From positions 1 through 64,000 of the forward strand of contig JAVJSD010000022.1 in the NCBI GenBank assembly GCA_040219575.1: a stretch of DNA of 64,000 nucleotides. Reading direction: 5' to 3'. Position numbers and translations under genes: made by a program. Under the pieces are notes generated by a model. That model ran no database searches, was not told where the DNA came from, and saw nothing but the letters and a program-made list of their open reading frames with translations. This document shows positions 49,219 through 58,910 of this stretch, in pieces. Position 1 is the stretch's first letter, and every line of letters starts with the position of its first letter. The DNA is from JAVJSD01 sp040219575. Its GTDB lineage: Bacteria > Planctomycetota > Planctomycetia > Pirellulales > Pirellulaceae.

Positions 49219-52200
49219 TTACTTGCGATAGGCCTTGATCCAGTTGATCTGCTCGGCGGCGAGTTGCGCATTGGGATGCCCGGCGAACTTCTGCCGGAAG
49301 ACTTCGTATGCGTCCATCGCCTCGACCCATTTGCCGAGTTGCTCGTAAACCTCGGCCAGCGCGAATTGGGCGTCCGCCACACGGCCGCTGGCCGGATGCT
49401 TGCGGATGAAGTCGCGATAAGCCTCGGCGGCCAGCGTGTACTTGCCTTGCTGCTCGTAGAACGAAGCCAACTTCCAGGCGGCGTCCTCGGCCACCGGCGT
49501 GCCGGGGAACAACTCCACCACGCGCTGGTAGGTTTTCATCGCCGCGTCGCGGTCCTTGAGTTCGGTCTCGTAGATCTGCGCGATTCGCAGCAACGATTCG
49601 TCGGTCATGTCGCCCAGCGGATAGTCGCCGGTGGCCCGGGAATACGCCGCCACCGCCTCGCGGAGCGCCTCGTTGATGCGGTCCTGTCGATTGGCGACTT
49701 GCAGCGCCGTCTCGCTGGCCGCTTTCTGCTCGGCCTGCCGGGTGGTGTTGGCGATGATGTCGAAGTTCGACGCGTTGTAACGGAAGGCGCCGGCCGCCTC
49801 CTCCAAGTCGAGCTGCACCGCCTTACCCTGGCTCTTCAGTTCGTCGCGACGAGCCGTCGACAGCCGCTTTTGCTCGGCCAGGTTCTCGTTGAACACCTGA
49901 TACGCGCCGCGCTGATTGCGTTCGAACTCCTGTGCCAACACCGTGGCGGCGCTGACCGACGCCAGGCGATGCGCCTGCTGTTCGTAGCTCTGGCCGACCA
50001 GATACAGCGCGTCGTCGGCCACCGGGCTGTTGGGGAACTTGCTCGGGACTTCCAGCAGCGCCCCGCGCGCTTGCTCCTCGCGTCCCAGCGCCAACAGCGA
50101 GCGTCCAATCTCCAGTTGGGCGTCGTCGGCCAGGTCGCTCTTGGGATAGTCGACGACCACTTTGCGGAATTCCTCGATCGCCTTCACGTTGTTGCCGAGT
50201 TGTTCGCGTACGATGCGGCCGATTTGATACTGCGCGTCGTCCCGGTTGCGCTCGATCGTCTTGTCGTTGAGAAGCGTTTGATAGCGGTCGAGGTTCTTCA
50301 GCACCTGGATGCGGCTCTGCGCCATGGCGACCTGTCCATCCTGCGGATATTGCTGGAGATACGCCTCGTAGATCCGCCGGGCGTCGCGCCACTTGCTGAG
50401 GTTGATCTGACATTCGGCGATCGCCAAACGCACCAGGGGAGTCTCCGCGCAGCCGGGGTACTCGTCGAGCACGCGCTCGTAGGTCGTGATCGCCTCCTCC
50501 CAGACCTCGTTGGCTTGATGCACTTCGCCGATCGCCTTCAAGGCGGCGGCGGCGCGGGGATCGGCCGGGAAGCTGTCGACGAACACGCCATACACGTGCA
50601 GCGCTTCGAGATATCGCTGTCGTGAAGCAAGCTGCTGGGCGATGCTGAAGATCTGCGCCCGCACCTGCTCGTTGTCGCCGTTGAGGTACAGATACTCCTG
50701 ATACGTCTCGACCGCCTTCAGCGGATTCGACAGGTTCGCCGCGTGAATCTCGGCGATGGTCTGCACCGCCTGACTCGCCAGGCCGTCGACCGGGAAATGA
50801 ATCGGAATCTGACTCAGCACATAGATGGCCGCCTGCTGCTCGCCCAGCGAACGCAGCCGCTGAGCCACGCTCCACAGCTGGTTGCTGAATCCGCTCGCCT
50901 GCGGATGATCCGGTGCGTCGTGCAACAACTCCAGCAGCGCCTCGACCGACTGCACCAGCAGTCCGCCCGCCCGCACGCTGCTAAGTTGAGCGGCGAGTTG
51001 CGACTGGCGATCGTAGCTGTTCACCCGCAGCATGCGCGCCTGGTTGATCCACGTCGTCTGCTTGGGATGGGCGGCGATGAACTCGTCGATCTTGGTGCGG
51101 GCCTGTTCGAACAGTTCGTGCCGCTCATTGAGCCAGGCCAGCGTGACGCGCTCGACGCCGCGCGGCTGAGCCGCCCATTCGATGCGGTCGTTGATCGCCC
51201 GATAGGCGAGCGCCATACGGGCTCGATCCGTCGGATTGTCGATCAGGTAGCGCTCGATCAGCGCGATGGTCCGGTCGGCGCGTAGCTGGCCTTCGAAAAA
51301 GCCGAACAGCCACAGGATTTGCGACCGGGCCTGCGCGGCGATGCCGGCGTCGGCCGCGGTCGGCGACTTGGCCAGCGCCAGCAGCAGTTCGTACGCCTTG
51401 TCGGAAACTTCATCCTGCCGCTTCATTTCTGCTTCGGTGAGCACGGGACCGGTGGGAAGCGTGATCGACTGGGCGATGTTCGCCTCGAGTTGCTGCCCGC
51501 CCGCCTGTTGCCCCTGGGCGGGACCAAAACCTCCGCCTCCGTTTCGGCCCTCGTACATGGCGATCTGCTGCATTTGCCGACGCTGCGATTGCTCGATCAT
51601 GGCCAGCGCCGTGGCGTCGGGACGCTCCGCAGGCTGGTTGGCGGCGTACGTGGCGGGATCTTGCGCCGGCGGAAGATCCCCAAACGGCTGTGAAGGCACG
51701 CCAGGCGCTACGGGGGCGACGCTCGAAACGACAGGTTCTCCTTCGCCGGTGGGGCGATCCGCGGGCATGGGGTACGCCCGCCAGCGATCGAGAGACGCCA
51801 CGTCGCTGTCGCCGGGACGCTCGGCGGCGCTTTCGCCCTGCTCGGGCGCGAGCAGCGACAAGCCGTATTGGCGATCCAGTTCGCCCAGGTAGGTGGCCGC
51901 TTCCATGAACTTCAGCCGCAGCGGCTGACGGTAGTCCGGCACGGCGGCCGCGAACCTCGCCAGCACGTCGCGCGACACCGACCACCCGCCCGCCGCGCCG
52001 TAGACATTCATCACGCCCAACAAATTGCTTTCGGCGCGCGAGGCGTACGTTCCGGTGGGATGCGCCTTGAGGAAGGCCGCCAGCGCGTCGAGCGCGGCGG
52101 CGAATTCCGGCGACAGCGCCTGGGGCGGCTTGTCGGCGTCCTCCCGTTTGTCGAACGCCTGCCGGGCCTTGGTCAGCGCCAAAGTCACCGAGAAGTACTC

Positions 52201-54504
52201 GATCCGCTCACCGGCGGAGAGATTCGGCTGCGCTTCGAGGAACGTCGCCAGCACCAAGCGGGCCGTGTCAAACGAGTGATACGCCTCGTAGCGATTGGCG
52301 ATCGTCAGCACCTCCTCCACCGCTTGGGCGACGTACGGCGATTGCGGGTGCTTGTCGAGCAACTCCGCCAGCAAGGCGAGTTCCGACTTGTGGTCGTCCT
52401 CGAGGGCGAGCGTCTGGTCTTCGCTCAACGCGGCGGCGCGAATCGCCAACGCCCGCGACGCCTTCCCCGCCAGCAGCTGAGCCCGGGCCCACAGTCCCCA
52501 GTCGGCCAGCTTCGCGCTCCCCGCTTCTCCCGCCACCGCGGCGATCACGGCTTCCGCCAGCTCGATTCGCTCCAGCGAGGCGTAGCGCGCCGTGATCGGA
52601 TCGAGCATGCGAATCGCCCGGGCGCGGTTGCTGCCCTGGGAATCGATGTCGCCGGCGACATCGCGATCGACCAGGGCCGTAATCTCCTTCAGCGCCTCTT
52701 GCAGCAGGGCAGCAAGCTTCGCCGGCAAGGCGCGATCGACCTCCAACCGGCGATCTTCCTCGTCGCGCACCTGGCGGAGTTTCAGTTCGACCAGAGACCA
52801 GCGACGGGCGTCGCCGGGCAAGGGGCCGTAGTAGATCTCCGCGCCGCGATGGACGGCGGCCCATTGATGGGTGTTCAGATACCGATCGAACACGCCGCGG
52901 GCGACCGTCGTCGACTCCTCGTCGCCGGGATAGCGTGACACGATATTCGAGCACAGCGCCAGCACGGCGGCGTCGATCTTGTTGAGCGAGCTGTTGGCGT
53001 CTTTCGCCTGCGTGGCGGCGTTTTTCAGAAATTCGTGTTCCCCCAACGACGCGTAGCGCGTGGCGGCAATAAACAACACCTGCCAGTCGGCCGAACCGGC
53101 GGGGAGCGTGTCGAGCGGCGCGATCGGCTTGATCGTCGGTGGATCGGCCTCGGCGTCGAAGGTGAAATACTGCGCCAGACCGGTTTCCAGATCACCGACC
53201 GCCTCGTAGCGTTTCACCTGTGCGTCCAACAGCGCCACCGCCTGCTGACGCAGCGCCTCGCTCGGCGCGATCTCCAGCAGACGGAGGATGAATGCCCGTT
53301 GTATTTCATCGCCGCGGCTGAGCGGTTGCCCCGTCTTGCGGTCGGCCGGGCGTCCGCTCACGGCGGGAAGCGAAGCCGCCAGCCCATGCAATTCGGCCGC
53401 GATGTCGGCCGGCGGCAGGTCGTCGGATTGCAGCAGCACCTGCCCGGCCAGCCACAACCCCCGCAGGGCCGCCGAGGACCGCGCCTGTTCGAACTCCATG
53501 CGGCCGGCCTCCGCCAACACGCGAGAGACTTCACTGCGATTGGTCGACCACCCACCGCGAGCATCGCCCGCCTTCAACACCTGATCGTCGGCCGGAACCG
53601 GCTTGCCGCTTACCAGCGGCCAGGCGATCGCCAGCGCTTCCTCGATGCGGCCGCCTTGAATGTGTCGCCTCGCAATCTCCAGCAGGCGCGATTCGATGCG
53701 CGCCGTGAATGTTTGGCGGAGCCCGCCGCCCGGAACGCTTGCCAGCGCGGCGCCGGCCTGAGCGGCGACCTGCGCGGCCTTTGATTCGTCGTCGAGCCCG
53801 AGCAGCAGGCGCACCAGCGCGGCGCGCTCGGACCAGGGAGCCTTCATTTCGCCGGCGGCCGCGAGCGCCGCGTTGATCGCTTTGGTTTGCTGGGCGTCGT
53901 CTTGCCCCGGATACTTGTTGGCCAGCGACAGGGCGATCAAGACCTGCGCGACGCCCTTTCTCTCGGCGTCGCCGGATTGCTGCGCCACCTGCGTGACCAG
54001 AGGCAGCGCCGCCGCCGAGTCGCCCGGCCAGAGCAGCGCCTCGGCGACCAGCAACTGCGCCTGCTCGCGTTGGGCCGCGTCGAGCGGACGTTTCAGCAGC
54101 GAATTAAGCAGGCCGCGGACCGCGGCGTAGGCTTCCACCGACATCAATTCGCGTGCCGCCGACATCTCCTGCTGGAATGACGACTGCTGCGTGGTGAGCG
54201 CCGCGACCACGCGCCCCGCCAGTGCGTGGTCTGGTGAGAGCCGGAGCACGGAGCGGTAGCTGGCCAGCGCCTCGTCGACCTGTCCCAGCTTTAATTGACA
54301 CTCGGCCAGGGCCAGGTGGGCGTCGACCGATTGCGGCAAACCCTGGGCGGCGGCCGTCAGCAGCGTAATCGCCTTATCCAGTTCGCCCGCGGAAAGGGCC
54401 GCCGCGCCGGATTTGAGATCGTCCTGTGCGTCGGCAAGCGCCAAGCGGGGAAGAACTGTCGTCAGGGCGATCGTGGTCGCCAGAATGAAGATGCCGTGTT
54501 TCAC
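49219..54504 (-). CDS. Giant secreted TPR protein (1761 residues)
   Basis: The protein begins at a GTG (54504) with AAGGAG eight bases upstream and a signal peptide (MKHGIFILATTIALTTVLPR). TPR-like repeats fill most of the length: ELDKAITLLTAAAQGLPQSV and LGQVDEALASYRSVLRLSPD early, then EVWEEAITTYERVLDEYPG, KWRDARRIYEAYLQQYPQDG and GKYTLAAEAYRDFIRKHPAS late. The last quarter resembles Tol-Pal-associated YbgF and outer-membrane assembly lipoprotein repeats. A Pro/Gln-rich stretch lies in the middle. A large periplasmic scaffold is likely. The GTG start is firmer than the longer frame because of the ribosome site. Confidence 0.88.
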   Translation of the reverse strand: MKHGIFILATTIALTTVLPRLALADAQDDLKSGAAALSAGELDKAITLLTAAAQGLPQSVDAHLALAECQLKLGQVDEALASYRSVLRLSPDHALAGRVVAALTTQQSSFQQEMSAARELMSVEAYAAVRGLLNSLLKRPLDAAQREQAQLLVAEALLWPGDSAAALPLVTQVAQQSGDAERKGVAQVLIALSLANKYPGQDDAQQTKAINAALAAAGEMKAPWSERAALVRLLLGLDDESKAAQVAAQAGAALASVPGGGLRQTFTARIESRLLEIARRHIQGGRIEEALAIAWPLVSGKPVPADDQVLKAGDARGGWSTNRSEVSRVLAEAGRMEFEQARSSAALRGLWLAGQVLLQSDDLPPADIAAELHGLAASLPAVSGRPADRKTGQPLSRGDEIQRAFILRLLEIAPSEALRQQAVALLDAQVKRYEAVGDLETGLAQYFTFDAEADPPTIKPIAPLDTLPAGSADWQVLFIAATRYASLGEHEFLKNAATQAKDANSSLNKIDAAVLALCSNIVSRYPGDEESTTVARGVFDRYLNTHQWAAVHRGAEIYYGPLPGDARRWSLVELKLRQVRDEEDRRLEVDRALPAKLAALLQEALKEITALVDRDVAGDIDSQGSNRARAIRMLDPITARYASLERIELAEAVIAAVAGEAGSAKLADWGLWARAQLLAGKASRALAIRAAALSEDQTLALEDDHKSELALLAELLDKHPQSPYVAQAVEEVLTIANRYEAYHSFDTARLVLATFLEAQPNLSAGERIEYFSVTLALTKARQAFDKREDADKPPQALSPEFAAALDALAAFLKAHPTGTYASRAESNLLGVMNVYGAAGGWSVSRDVLARFAAAVPDYRQPLRLKFMEAATYLGELDRQYGLSLLAPEQGESAAERPGDSDVASLDRWRAYPMPADRPTGEGEPVVSSVAPVAPGVPSQPFGDLPPAQDPATYAANQPAERPDATALAMIEQSQRRQMQQIAMYEGRNGGGGFGPAQGQQAGGQQLEANIAQSITLPTGPVLTEAEMKRQDEVSDKAYELLLALAKSPTAADAGIAAQARSQILWLFGFFEGQLRADRTIALIERYLIDNPTDRARMALAYRAINDRIEWAAQPRGVERVTLAWLNERHELFEQARTKIDEFIAAHPKQTTWINQARMLRVNSYDRQSQLAAQLSSVRAGGLLVQSVEALLELLHDAPDHPQASGFSNQLWSVAQRLRSLGEQQAAIYVLSQIPIHFPVDGLASQAVQTIAEIHAANLSNPLKAVETYQEYLYLNGDNEQVRAQIFSIAQQLASRQRYLEALHVYGVFVDSFPADPRAAAALKAIGEVHQANEVWEEAITTYERVLDEYPGCAETPLVRLAIAECQINLSKWRDARRIYEAYLQQYPQDGQVAMAQSRIQVLKNLDRYQTLLNDKTIERNRDDAQYQIGRIVREQLGNNVKAIEEFRKVVVDYPKSDLADDAQLEIGRSLLALGREEQARGALLEVPSKFPNSPVADDALYLVGQSYEQQAHRLASVSAATVLAQEFERNQRGAYQVFNENLAEQKRLSTARRDELKSQGKAVQLDLEEAAGAFRYNASNFDIIANTTRQAEQKAASETALQVANRQDRINEALREAVAAYSRATGDYPLGDMTDESLLRIAQIYETELKDRDAAMKTYQRVVELFPGTPVAEDAAWKLASFYEQQGKYTLAAEAYRDFIRKHPASGRVADAQFALAEVYEQLGKWVEAMDAYEVFRQKFAGHPNAQLAAEQINWIKAYRK

Positions 54505-54875
54505 CGCCGTACTCCTTCGCGTGGTTGCGTCGCGGGCCGGAAGAGGTTGTGAGGCTGCGCCGTTCTCAACCGAGACGGACGCCCCCTGCGCATGTTGTAG
54601 CTTGTTGGACGTTCCGGCGGCCACAAGAGTTCCGTAACCGCTCTGTAACTGCGAAGTGTTCTCGTAGGGCGGCCTTCCAGGCTCCCGTGGCAGGCAAGGC
54701 GCCCGCCCTACGTTTCGCGGTGGCCGCTACGAGCACGACGGCGAAGCCGTCGGCTTGGGTGCGCAGGCGCTGGCCGCAGTCGTTGGCGCTGGCCGCAGCG
54801 TCCTCGCGTCGGTGCGGCGGCGGTGCTAAAATCGGCGGTTTTCCCGCCCCGCTCGCCTCCCTCCGGAGCCTCCCC
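54505..54875. other. Divergent intergenic region with family B hairpin
   Basis: It carries the promoters of the giant TPR gene and the Ldh_2 gene. The hairpin CGACGGCGAAGCCGTCGGCT TGG (54736-54758) is a family B repeat. No gene is seen in the rest. Confidence 0.65.
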
Positions 54876-55931
54876 GTGCCCACGATTCCCGCCGAGATGC
54901 TCGAAGACTTCGCCCGCCAACTGCTCGCCGCCGGCGGCGCCACCAAGGAAGAGGCGGAACGAACCGCCGCCGGGCTGGTGGGGGCCAACCTCCGCGGCTA
55001 CGAGTCGCACGGCGTGATGCGGATTCCGTTTTACCTCGACATGATGAAGACCGGCGAGATCGTCTCCGGGGCGGAGCTAGCGGTGCTGTCGGAGTCGCCC
55101 ACGCGACTGGTCGGCGACGCCAACTGGGGATTCGGCTCGGTGCAGTGCGGCCGGCTGCTCGACGCGCTGACCGAAAAGGCCCGCGAAAACGGTCTGGCGG
55201 TCGGTACGCTCAACCACACCGGCCACATCGGTCGGCTGGGCGACTATTGCGAACAGGCGGCCGCCCGGGGACTGGTGTCGATGGTGATGGTCAACTCGCA
55301 TGGCGGGGCGGTTCGCGTGGCGCCTCCCGGGGGCAAGGAGCCGCGGCTGTCGACCAACCCGCTGGCGATCGGCGTGCCCCACGGCGACGCGCCGCTGATT
55401 CTCGACTTCAGCACCAGCGCCACGGCCGAGGGAAAGGTCCGCGTGAAGAAGATCGCCGGCGAGCGCTGCCCGGAGGGTTGGCTGCTGGACAACCAGGGAC
55501 GACCCACGACCGACCCCAACGACTTGTACAGCGATCCGCCCGGCTCGATCCTGCCGATGGGCGGCGCGCAGGCCTACAAGGGTTTCGGCCTGAGCCTGAT
55601 GGTCGAGATTCTGACCGGCGCTCTCTCCGGCGGCGCCTGCGCCAGCCCCACGCCCTATCCCAAGAAGGGCAACTGCGTGTTCATGCTGCTATTGGATCCG
55701 GCGCAGTTCGGCGGCGCGGAGCACTTCGCCGCCCAGGTCAACCAACTCTGCGACTACATCCGCGACTGCCCCCGCGTCGAGGGCTGTGAGCGAATCCTGC
55801 TGCCCGGCGACCCCGAGCGATTCGTCTCGGCCCAACGTTCCGCCGACGGCATCTTCCTCGACAACGAGAACTGGGCGCAGCTGGTGAAACTCGCCGAACG
55901 CCTGGAAGTGCCGCTGCCGGCGGTTGCGTGA
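54876..55931 (+). CDS. Malate/L-lactate dehydrogenase family oxidoreductase (Ldh_2)
   Basis: The protein has 351 residues of the NAD(P)-dependent Ldh_2 family, which is distinct from classical malate dehydrogenases. ANLRGYESHGVMRIPFYL and GTLNHTGHIGRLGDYCEQAA with the catalytic His are the family signatures. RLSTNPLAIGVPHGDAPLI and MGGAQAYKGFGLSLMVEIL follow. Members reduce 2-oxo acids such as oxaloacetate, 2,3-diketogulonate or piperideine-2-carboxylate; the substrate is not clear. A GTG start with GGAG upstream is used because the normal N-terminus begins there. Confidence 0.92.
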   Translation: MPTIPAEMLEDFARQLLAAGGATKEEAERTAAGLVGANLRGYESHGVMRIPFYLDMMKTGEIVSGAELAVLSESPTRLVGDANWGFGSVQCGRLLDALTEKARENGLAVGTLNHTGHIGRLGDYCEQAAARGLVSMVMVNSHGGAVRVAPPGGKEPRLSTNPLAIGVPHGDAPLILDFSTSATAEGKVRVKKIAGERCPEGWLLDNQGRPTTDPNDLYSDPPGSILPMGGAQAYKGFGLSLMVEILTGALSGGACASPTPYPKKGNCVFMLLLDPAQFGGAEHFAAQVNQLCDYIRDCPRVEGCERILLPGDPERFVSAQRSADGIFLDNENWAQLVKLAERLEVPLPAVA

Positions 55932-56105
55932 CAGAGCAGCATCGGGCGGCTAAGATTCTCAAGAGAGTCCGGCGTGGTTCACCTTCTTCCGGTGAACTGC
56001 TTGCGTTACCTCTTGGCGATTGACGGGCATGACCTACTTTCCCGACCTCACGCCTCACACGTACACGCCCGCAGACGGCCAAACGGTCTTGAATGTGAGC
56101 AACCA

Positions 56106-56318
56106 ATGAGCATCGACATTTCAGAACTTCTCAAGCTGCCTCTGGCCGAGAAGCTGCGGATCGTCGAATTGCTTTGGGACGACATTGGCGCGTCGGAAGA
56201 ACCGATTGTGCTGCACCCATGGCAATTCGAGGAGGCGGAGCGGCGGTCCGAGGAGTTAAAGACGGATCCTTCCATCGCAATCGATCGCGACGAGTTGTGG
56301 CGTCGGGTAGATGGCTGA
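56106..56318 (+). CDS. Antitoxin of a RelE/ParE-type module
   Basis: The 70-residue protein (LLKLPLAEKLRIVELLWDDI) is of the addiction-module antitoxin family PF09720. It neutralises the toxin encoded next, whose gene overlaps by 8 bases. The acidic and Arg-rich end (IAIDRDELWRRVDG) is typical of the toxin-binding part. Confidence 0.9.
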   Translation: MSIDISELLKLPLAEKLRIVELLWDDIGASEEPIVLHPWQFEEAERRSEELKTDPSIAIDRDELWRRVDG

Positions 56319-56610
56319 ACCTCTGCGATTTCATCCGCAAGTAGCCGCCGACCTGGCAGCGGCTACGCAGTGGTACGACGATATCTCTGTTGAATTGGGG
56401 AATCGATTTCGACGTGCGCTGAATGCTTGCTTCGATTCTCTTGCGCTGCGACCCAGGTCGTTTGGCTGCGTTCAGGGTGAGCAACGTGCGGCAAGGGTCG
56501 CCGGATTTCCGTATTTGGTCGTCTTCGAGTTCCGTGACCCGATCGCGGAAGTGCTTGGCGTGTTTCACTCCGCGTCGGATCCTTCGAAGTGGGGCGATCG
56601 TAAGCGTTGA
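56311..56610 (+). CDS. RelE/ParE family toxin
   Basis: This 99-residue protein has the RelE/ParE fold pattern: LRFHPQVAADLAAATQWYDD, FRRALNACFDSLALRPRSFG, ARVAGFPYLVVFEFRDPIAE and VLGVFHSASDPSKW. ParE members poison gyrase and RelE members cut mRNA; the pattern FHSASDP fits the ParE-like side. It overlaps the antitoxin gene, as usual. Confidence 0.9.
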   Translation: MAEPLRFHPQVAADLAAATQWYDDISVELGNRFRRALNACFDSLALRPRSFGCVQGEQRAARVAGFPYLVVFEFRDPIAEVLGVFHSASDPSKWGDRKR

Positions 56611-56642
56611 ATGCATTAGCGTTTCGATAAACGTCCCGAGGC

Positions 56643-58532
56643 TCACTCCACGCCGTCTTCATACACCAGCTTGGGCGGCGGGACCTTGGCGGCGATCTGG
56701 CCGAAGGCCACCAGCATCTCGGACTCCATTTCGGCGATGCTCGTGCCGCCGGGCACGTTGATCCACACGCCGCCGCCGACGAACGCGATCGCTTTCATTA
56801 GGCCCGTGTCGGCGCCGGAGCCCACGCTCAGCGTGTGCACCGTGATGCCGGCGTTGGCCGCCTGCACCGCTTGGTAGAAGGCGTACTCCTTCTCGCTGTT
56901 GTTGGTCGTGTAGTCGGCCGTGCCGTCGCCATCGTAGTCGGTGTAGTCGGCCCAGTCCCAACCGCCGGGCAAGCTGAAGCCGTACGGTCCCACGTTGGCC
57001 AGGCCGTCGGTCATCACCAACATCGTCGGTCGGGCGCCATAGCGTCCGTTGCCTTGCAACAATTCACGCCCTTCCTTGATGCCGTAGCCCATGCCGGTCG
57101 TGTTGTCATAGTGATTGGCCTGTTTGTGGCGTTGGATGATGTTGACGTCGGAATAGACGGGCGTGATCAAGTCGCTCGACAAGTCGACGTACTCGCCGTC
57201 TTCATCCAGAAACGATTCGACGCGGGCGGTGGTGGCGTAGCTGACCAGCCCCAGTTCGTCGCCGAATCCCAGATCCTCCAGGAAGTCGCAGAACAACGTC
57301 GCACCGTTCTTCATGGCGTGGAACGGGTAGTGCGGCGTCTTCCACAGGTCCGCGGTCTGAGAGTGCTTGGGCTTTTTGGTGAGCAGGTAGTTCACGAACA
57401 AGAGACCGCCGTACTTCCATTCGTAGCCGGCGTCGTCGACCTGGTTGTCGTCGCGGCAGTAGTCGATGAAGTCGTTCCAACTGCCGGAATCGTAGGGGTA
57501 CGGGATCGAGTCGAGCCCGTAGGCCTCGCGGACCGCGTCGTCGTCGTCGTCGAAACGCTCGCCGTATCCCGGGCCGTCGCCGCTTTCGTTGCTTCCGGAC
57601 TTGACCCAACAGCGACTAATCGTCTTGCCGCTGTAGTAACCGGTTCCGGCGAATGTTCCGCTGGTTCCCGAGAGCCCGTCGAATTTCTGTGTGGATCCGT
57701 TGGTGTACCTCAACACCACATTCGACAGGTCCTTCGTCGACTCGACATCGATGGACTTTTTCTTGAACGTCACGTGGATCTGCGGCTGGCTTCCGTTTGC
57801 GGGCGGCGCGCCGGTCACGGTCAGCCACTCCGGTTCGAAGGGCATACTGCCCAGGTTCGGCGGACCGAGGGCGTCGTAGATGTCCTCCATGTTGTCCTCC
57901 ACGTTGGTCCGTCCCAGCGTGTCGATGGCGTCGAGCGTGCTGTCGTCGTTCATCGAACCGGAGAAGTCGAGCACCATCACGATGTCGCGGGCCTCGACAA
58001 AGGCGCTGGCCGACGTCGTGAGTTCGGCGCTCGACATGCCGACCGCCCAGCCGAATGCCAGCGGAAGCCTGCCGTCGGGTTCGGTCACGTCTTGCTGGTC
58101 GCGGCGAGCCTGCACGCGGACCACGTTGTAGGGGCCTTCACCCCAGGTGATGGGCCACTCTCCGGTGCCTTCGTCGAAGTTGCGTTTGCCAAAGGTGACA
58201 TCCTCGTCCGGGTCGATGTAGACCCCGTTCATGGCGGCCACCGTGGAGGCCATCTCCCGGGCGGCGTTGACGGCGATCGAGTTGGAGTCGACGTCGACTT
58301 CTTCCCCGCCGTTGCCGGCCTCGTTCACCGCGGCGGTAATCTCTTGCGAGGCGGCCAGCGCGGCGGCGTCGCAGGCGTTTTGCATATTCGTCTGCGTCAG
58401 CACCATCAGGCCCGTGTCGACGGCGAACGCCAGGAAGGCGAACAGACCGATCATCATGAACGCCGACAGGACCGTCAGGAATCCGCGACGTTTCGCCCGA
58501 CGGCGACACAATTGTTTACGATTGCGTGACAT
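56643..58532 (-). CDS. TadG-like protein with von Willebrand A domain
   Basis: The protein has 629 residues. A basic N-terminus (RNRKQLCRRRAKRRGFLTVL) and one membrane helix (FMMIGLFAFLAFAVDTGLMV) match the TadE/TadG pseudopilin-like group. The VWA domain holds the metal motif VMVLDFSGSMNDDS around residue 190 and continues to the end with LVMTDGLANVGPYG and VHTLSVGSGADTGLM. An insert of about 150 residues is rich in Asp, Gly and Tyr. It should sit in the inner membrane with the VWA domain outside. No Tad operon is near. Confidence 0.9.
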   Translation of the reverse strand: MSRNRKQLCRRRAKRRGFLTVLSAFMMIGLFAFLAFAVDTGLMVLTQTNMQNACDAAALAASQEITAAVNEAGNGGEEVDVDSNSIAVNAAREMASTVAAMNGVYIDPDEDVTFGKRNFDEGTGEWPITWGEGPYNVVRVQARRDQQDVTEPDGRLPLAFGWAVGMSSAELTTSASAFVEARDIVMVLDFSGSMNDDSTLDAIDTLGRTNVEDNMEDIYDALGPPNLGSMPFEPEWLTVTGAPPANGSQPQIHVTFKKKSIDVESTKDLSNVVLRYTNGSTQKFDGLSGTSGTFAGTGYYSGKTISRCWVKSGSNESGDGPGYGERFDDDDDAVREAYGLDSIPYPYDSGSWNDFIDYCRDDNQVDDAGYEWKYGGLLFVNYLLTKKPKHSQTADLWKTPHYPFHAMKNGATLFCDFLEDLGFGDELGLVSYATTARVESFLDEDGEYVDLSSDLITPVYSDVNIIQRHKQANHYDNTTGMGYGIKEGRELLQGNGRYGARPTMLVMTDGLANVGPYGFSLPGGWDWADYTDYDGDGTADYTTNNSEKEYAFYQAVQAANAGITVHTLSVGSGADTGLMKAIAFVGGGVWINVPGGTSIAEMESEMLVAFGQIAAKVPPPKLVYEDGVE

Positions 58533-58910
58533 GGTTGGATCTCCGATCTATGCGCCCTGCCGACTTCACCCCGCGACCCAAAGCAGCCCCAGAAGAACGT
58601 TCGGCAAGCGCCTAGCAAAATAAGATTTCGAAGTCGTGCTCGTCGCTTCAACCTGCGAGGCACGATGTTAGCCCGAATGGGCGATTTATCGACTAGCGGC
58701 GGAGGCATACGGCCCCACCATTAACAACTCTAGGTCAATTCCGCAGGGGGGGAGTGGAAGCCGCCGCAAATTTCCGCAGAAGTATCGTCCCACGGGGTGC
58801 ACCCGGAGGAGCGCAAGTCGCGTTGCGGAGGGCGCCAGTGCGGCGTTCTGGCAACGTGATGCCGGATCGCGACGGGGGCGTCATGCGCTGCAACTCGAGT
58901 GCTGATGACT
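58533..58910. other. Intergenic region between HDAC-like and VWA genes
   Basis: It holds the promoter of the VWA gene and the 3' flank of the HDAC-like gene. Apart from the family B hairpin at its border I see no gene or repeat. Confidence 0.6.

Noticed and set aside
49201..50625. Plus-strand frame of 474 codons over the giant TPR gene
   Set aside because: Antisense shadow; no domain recognised.
56835..58529. Plus-strand frame of 564 codons over the VWA gene
   Set aside because: Antisense shadow of the VWA gene; no motif or start signal.
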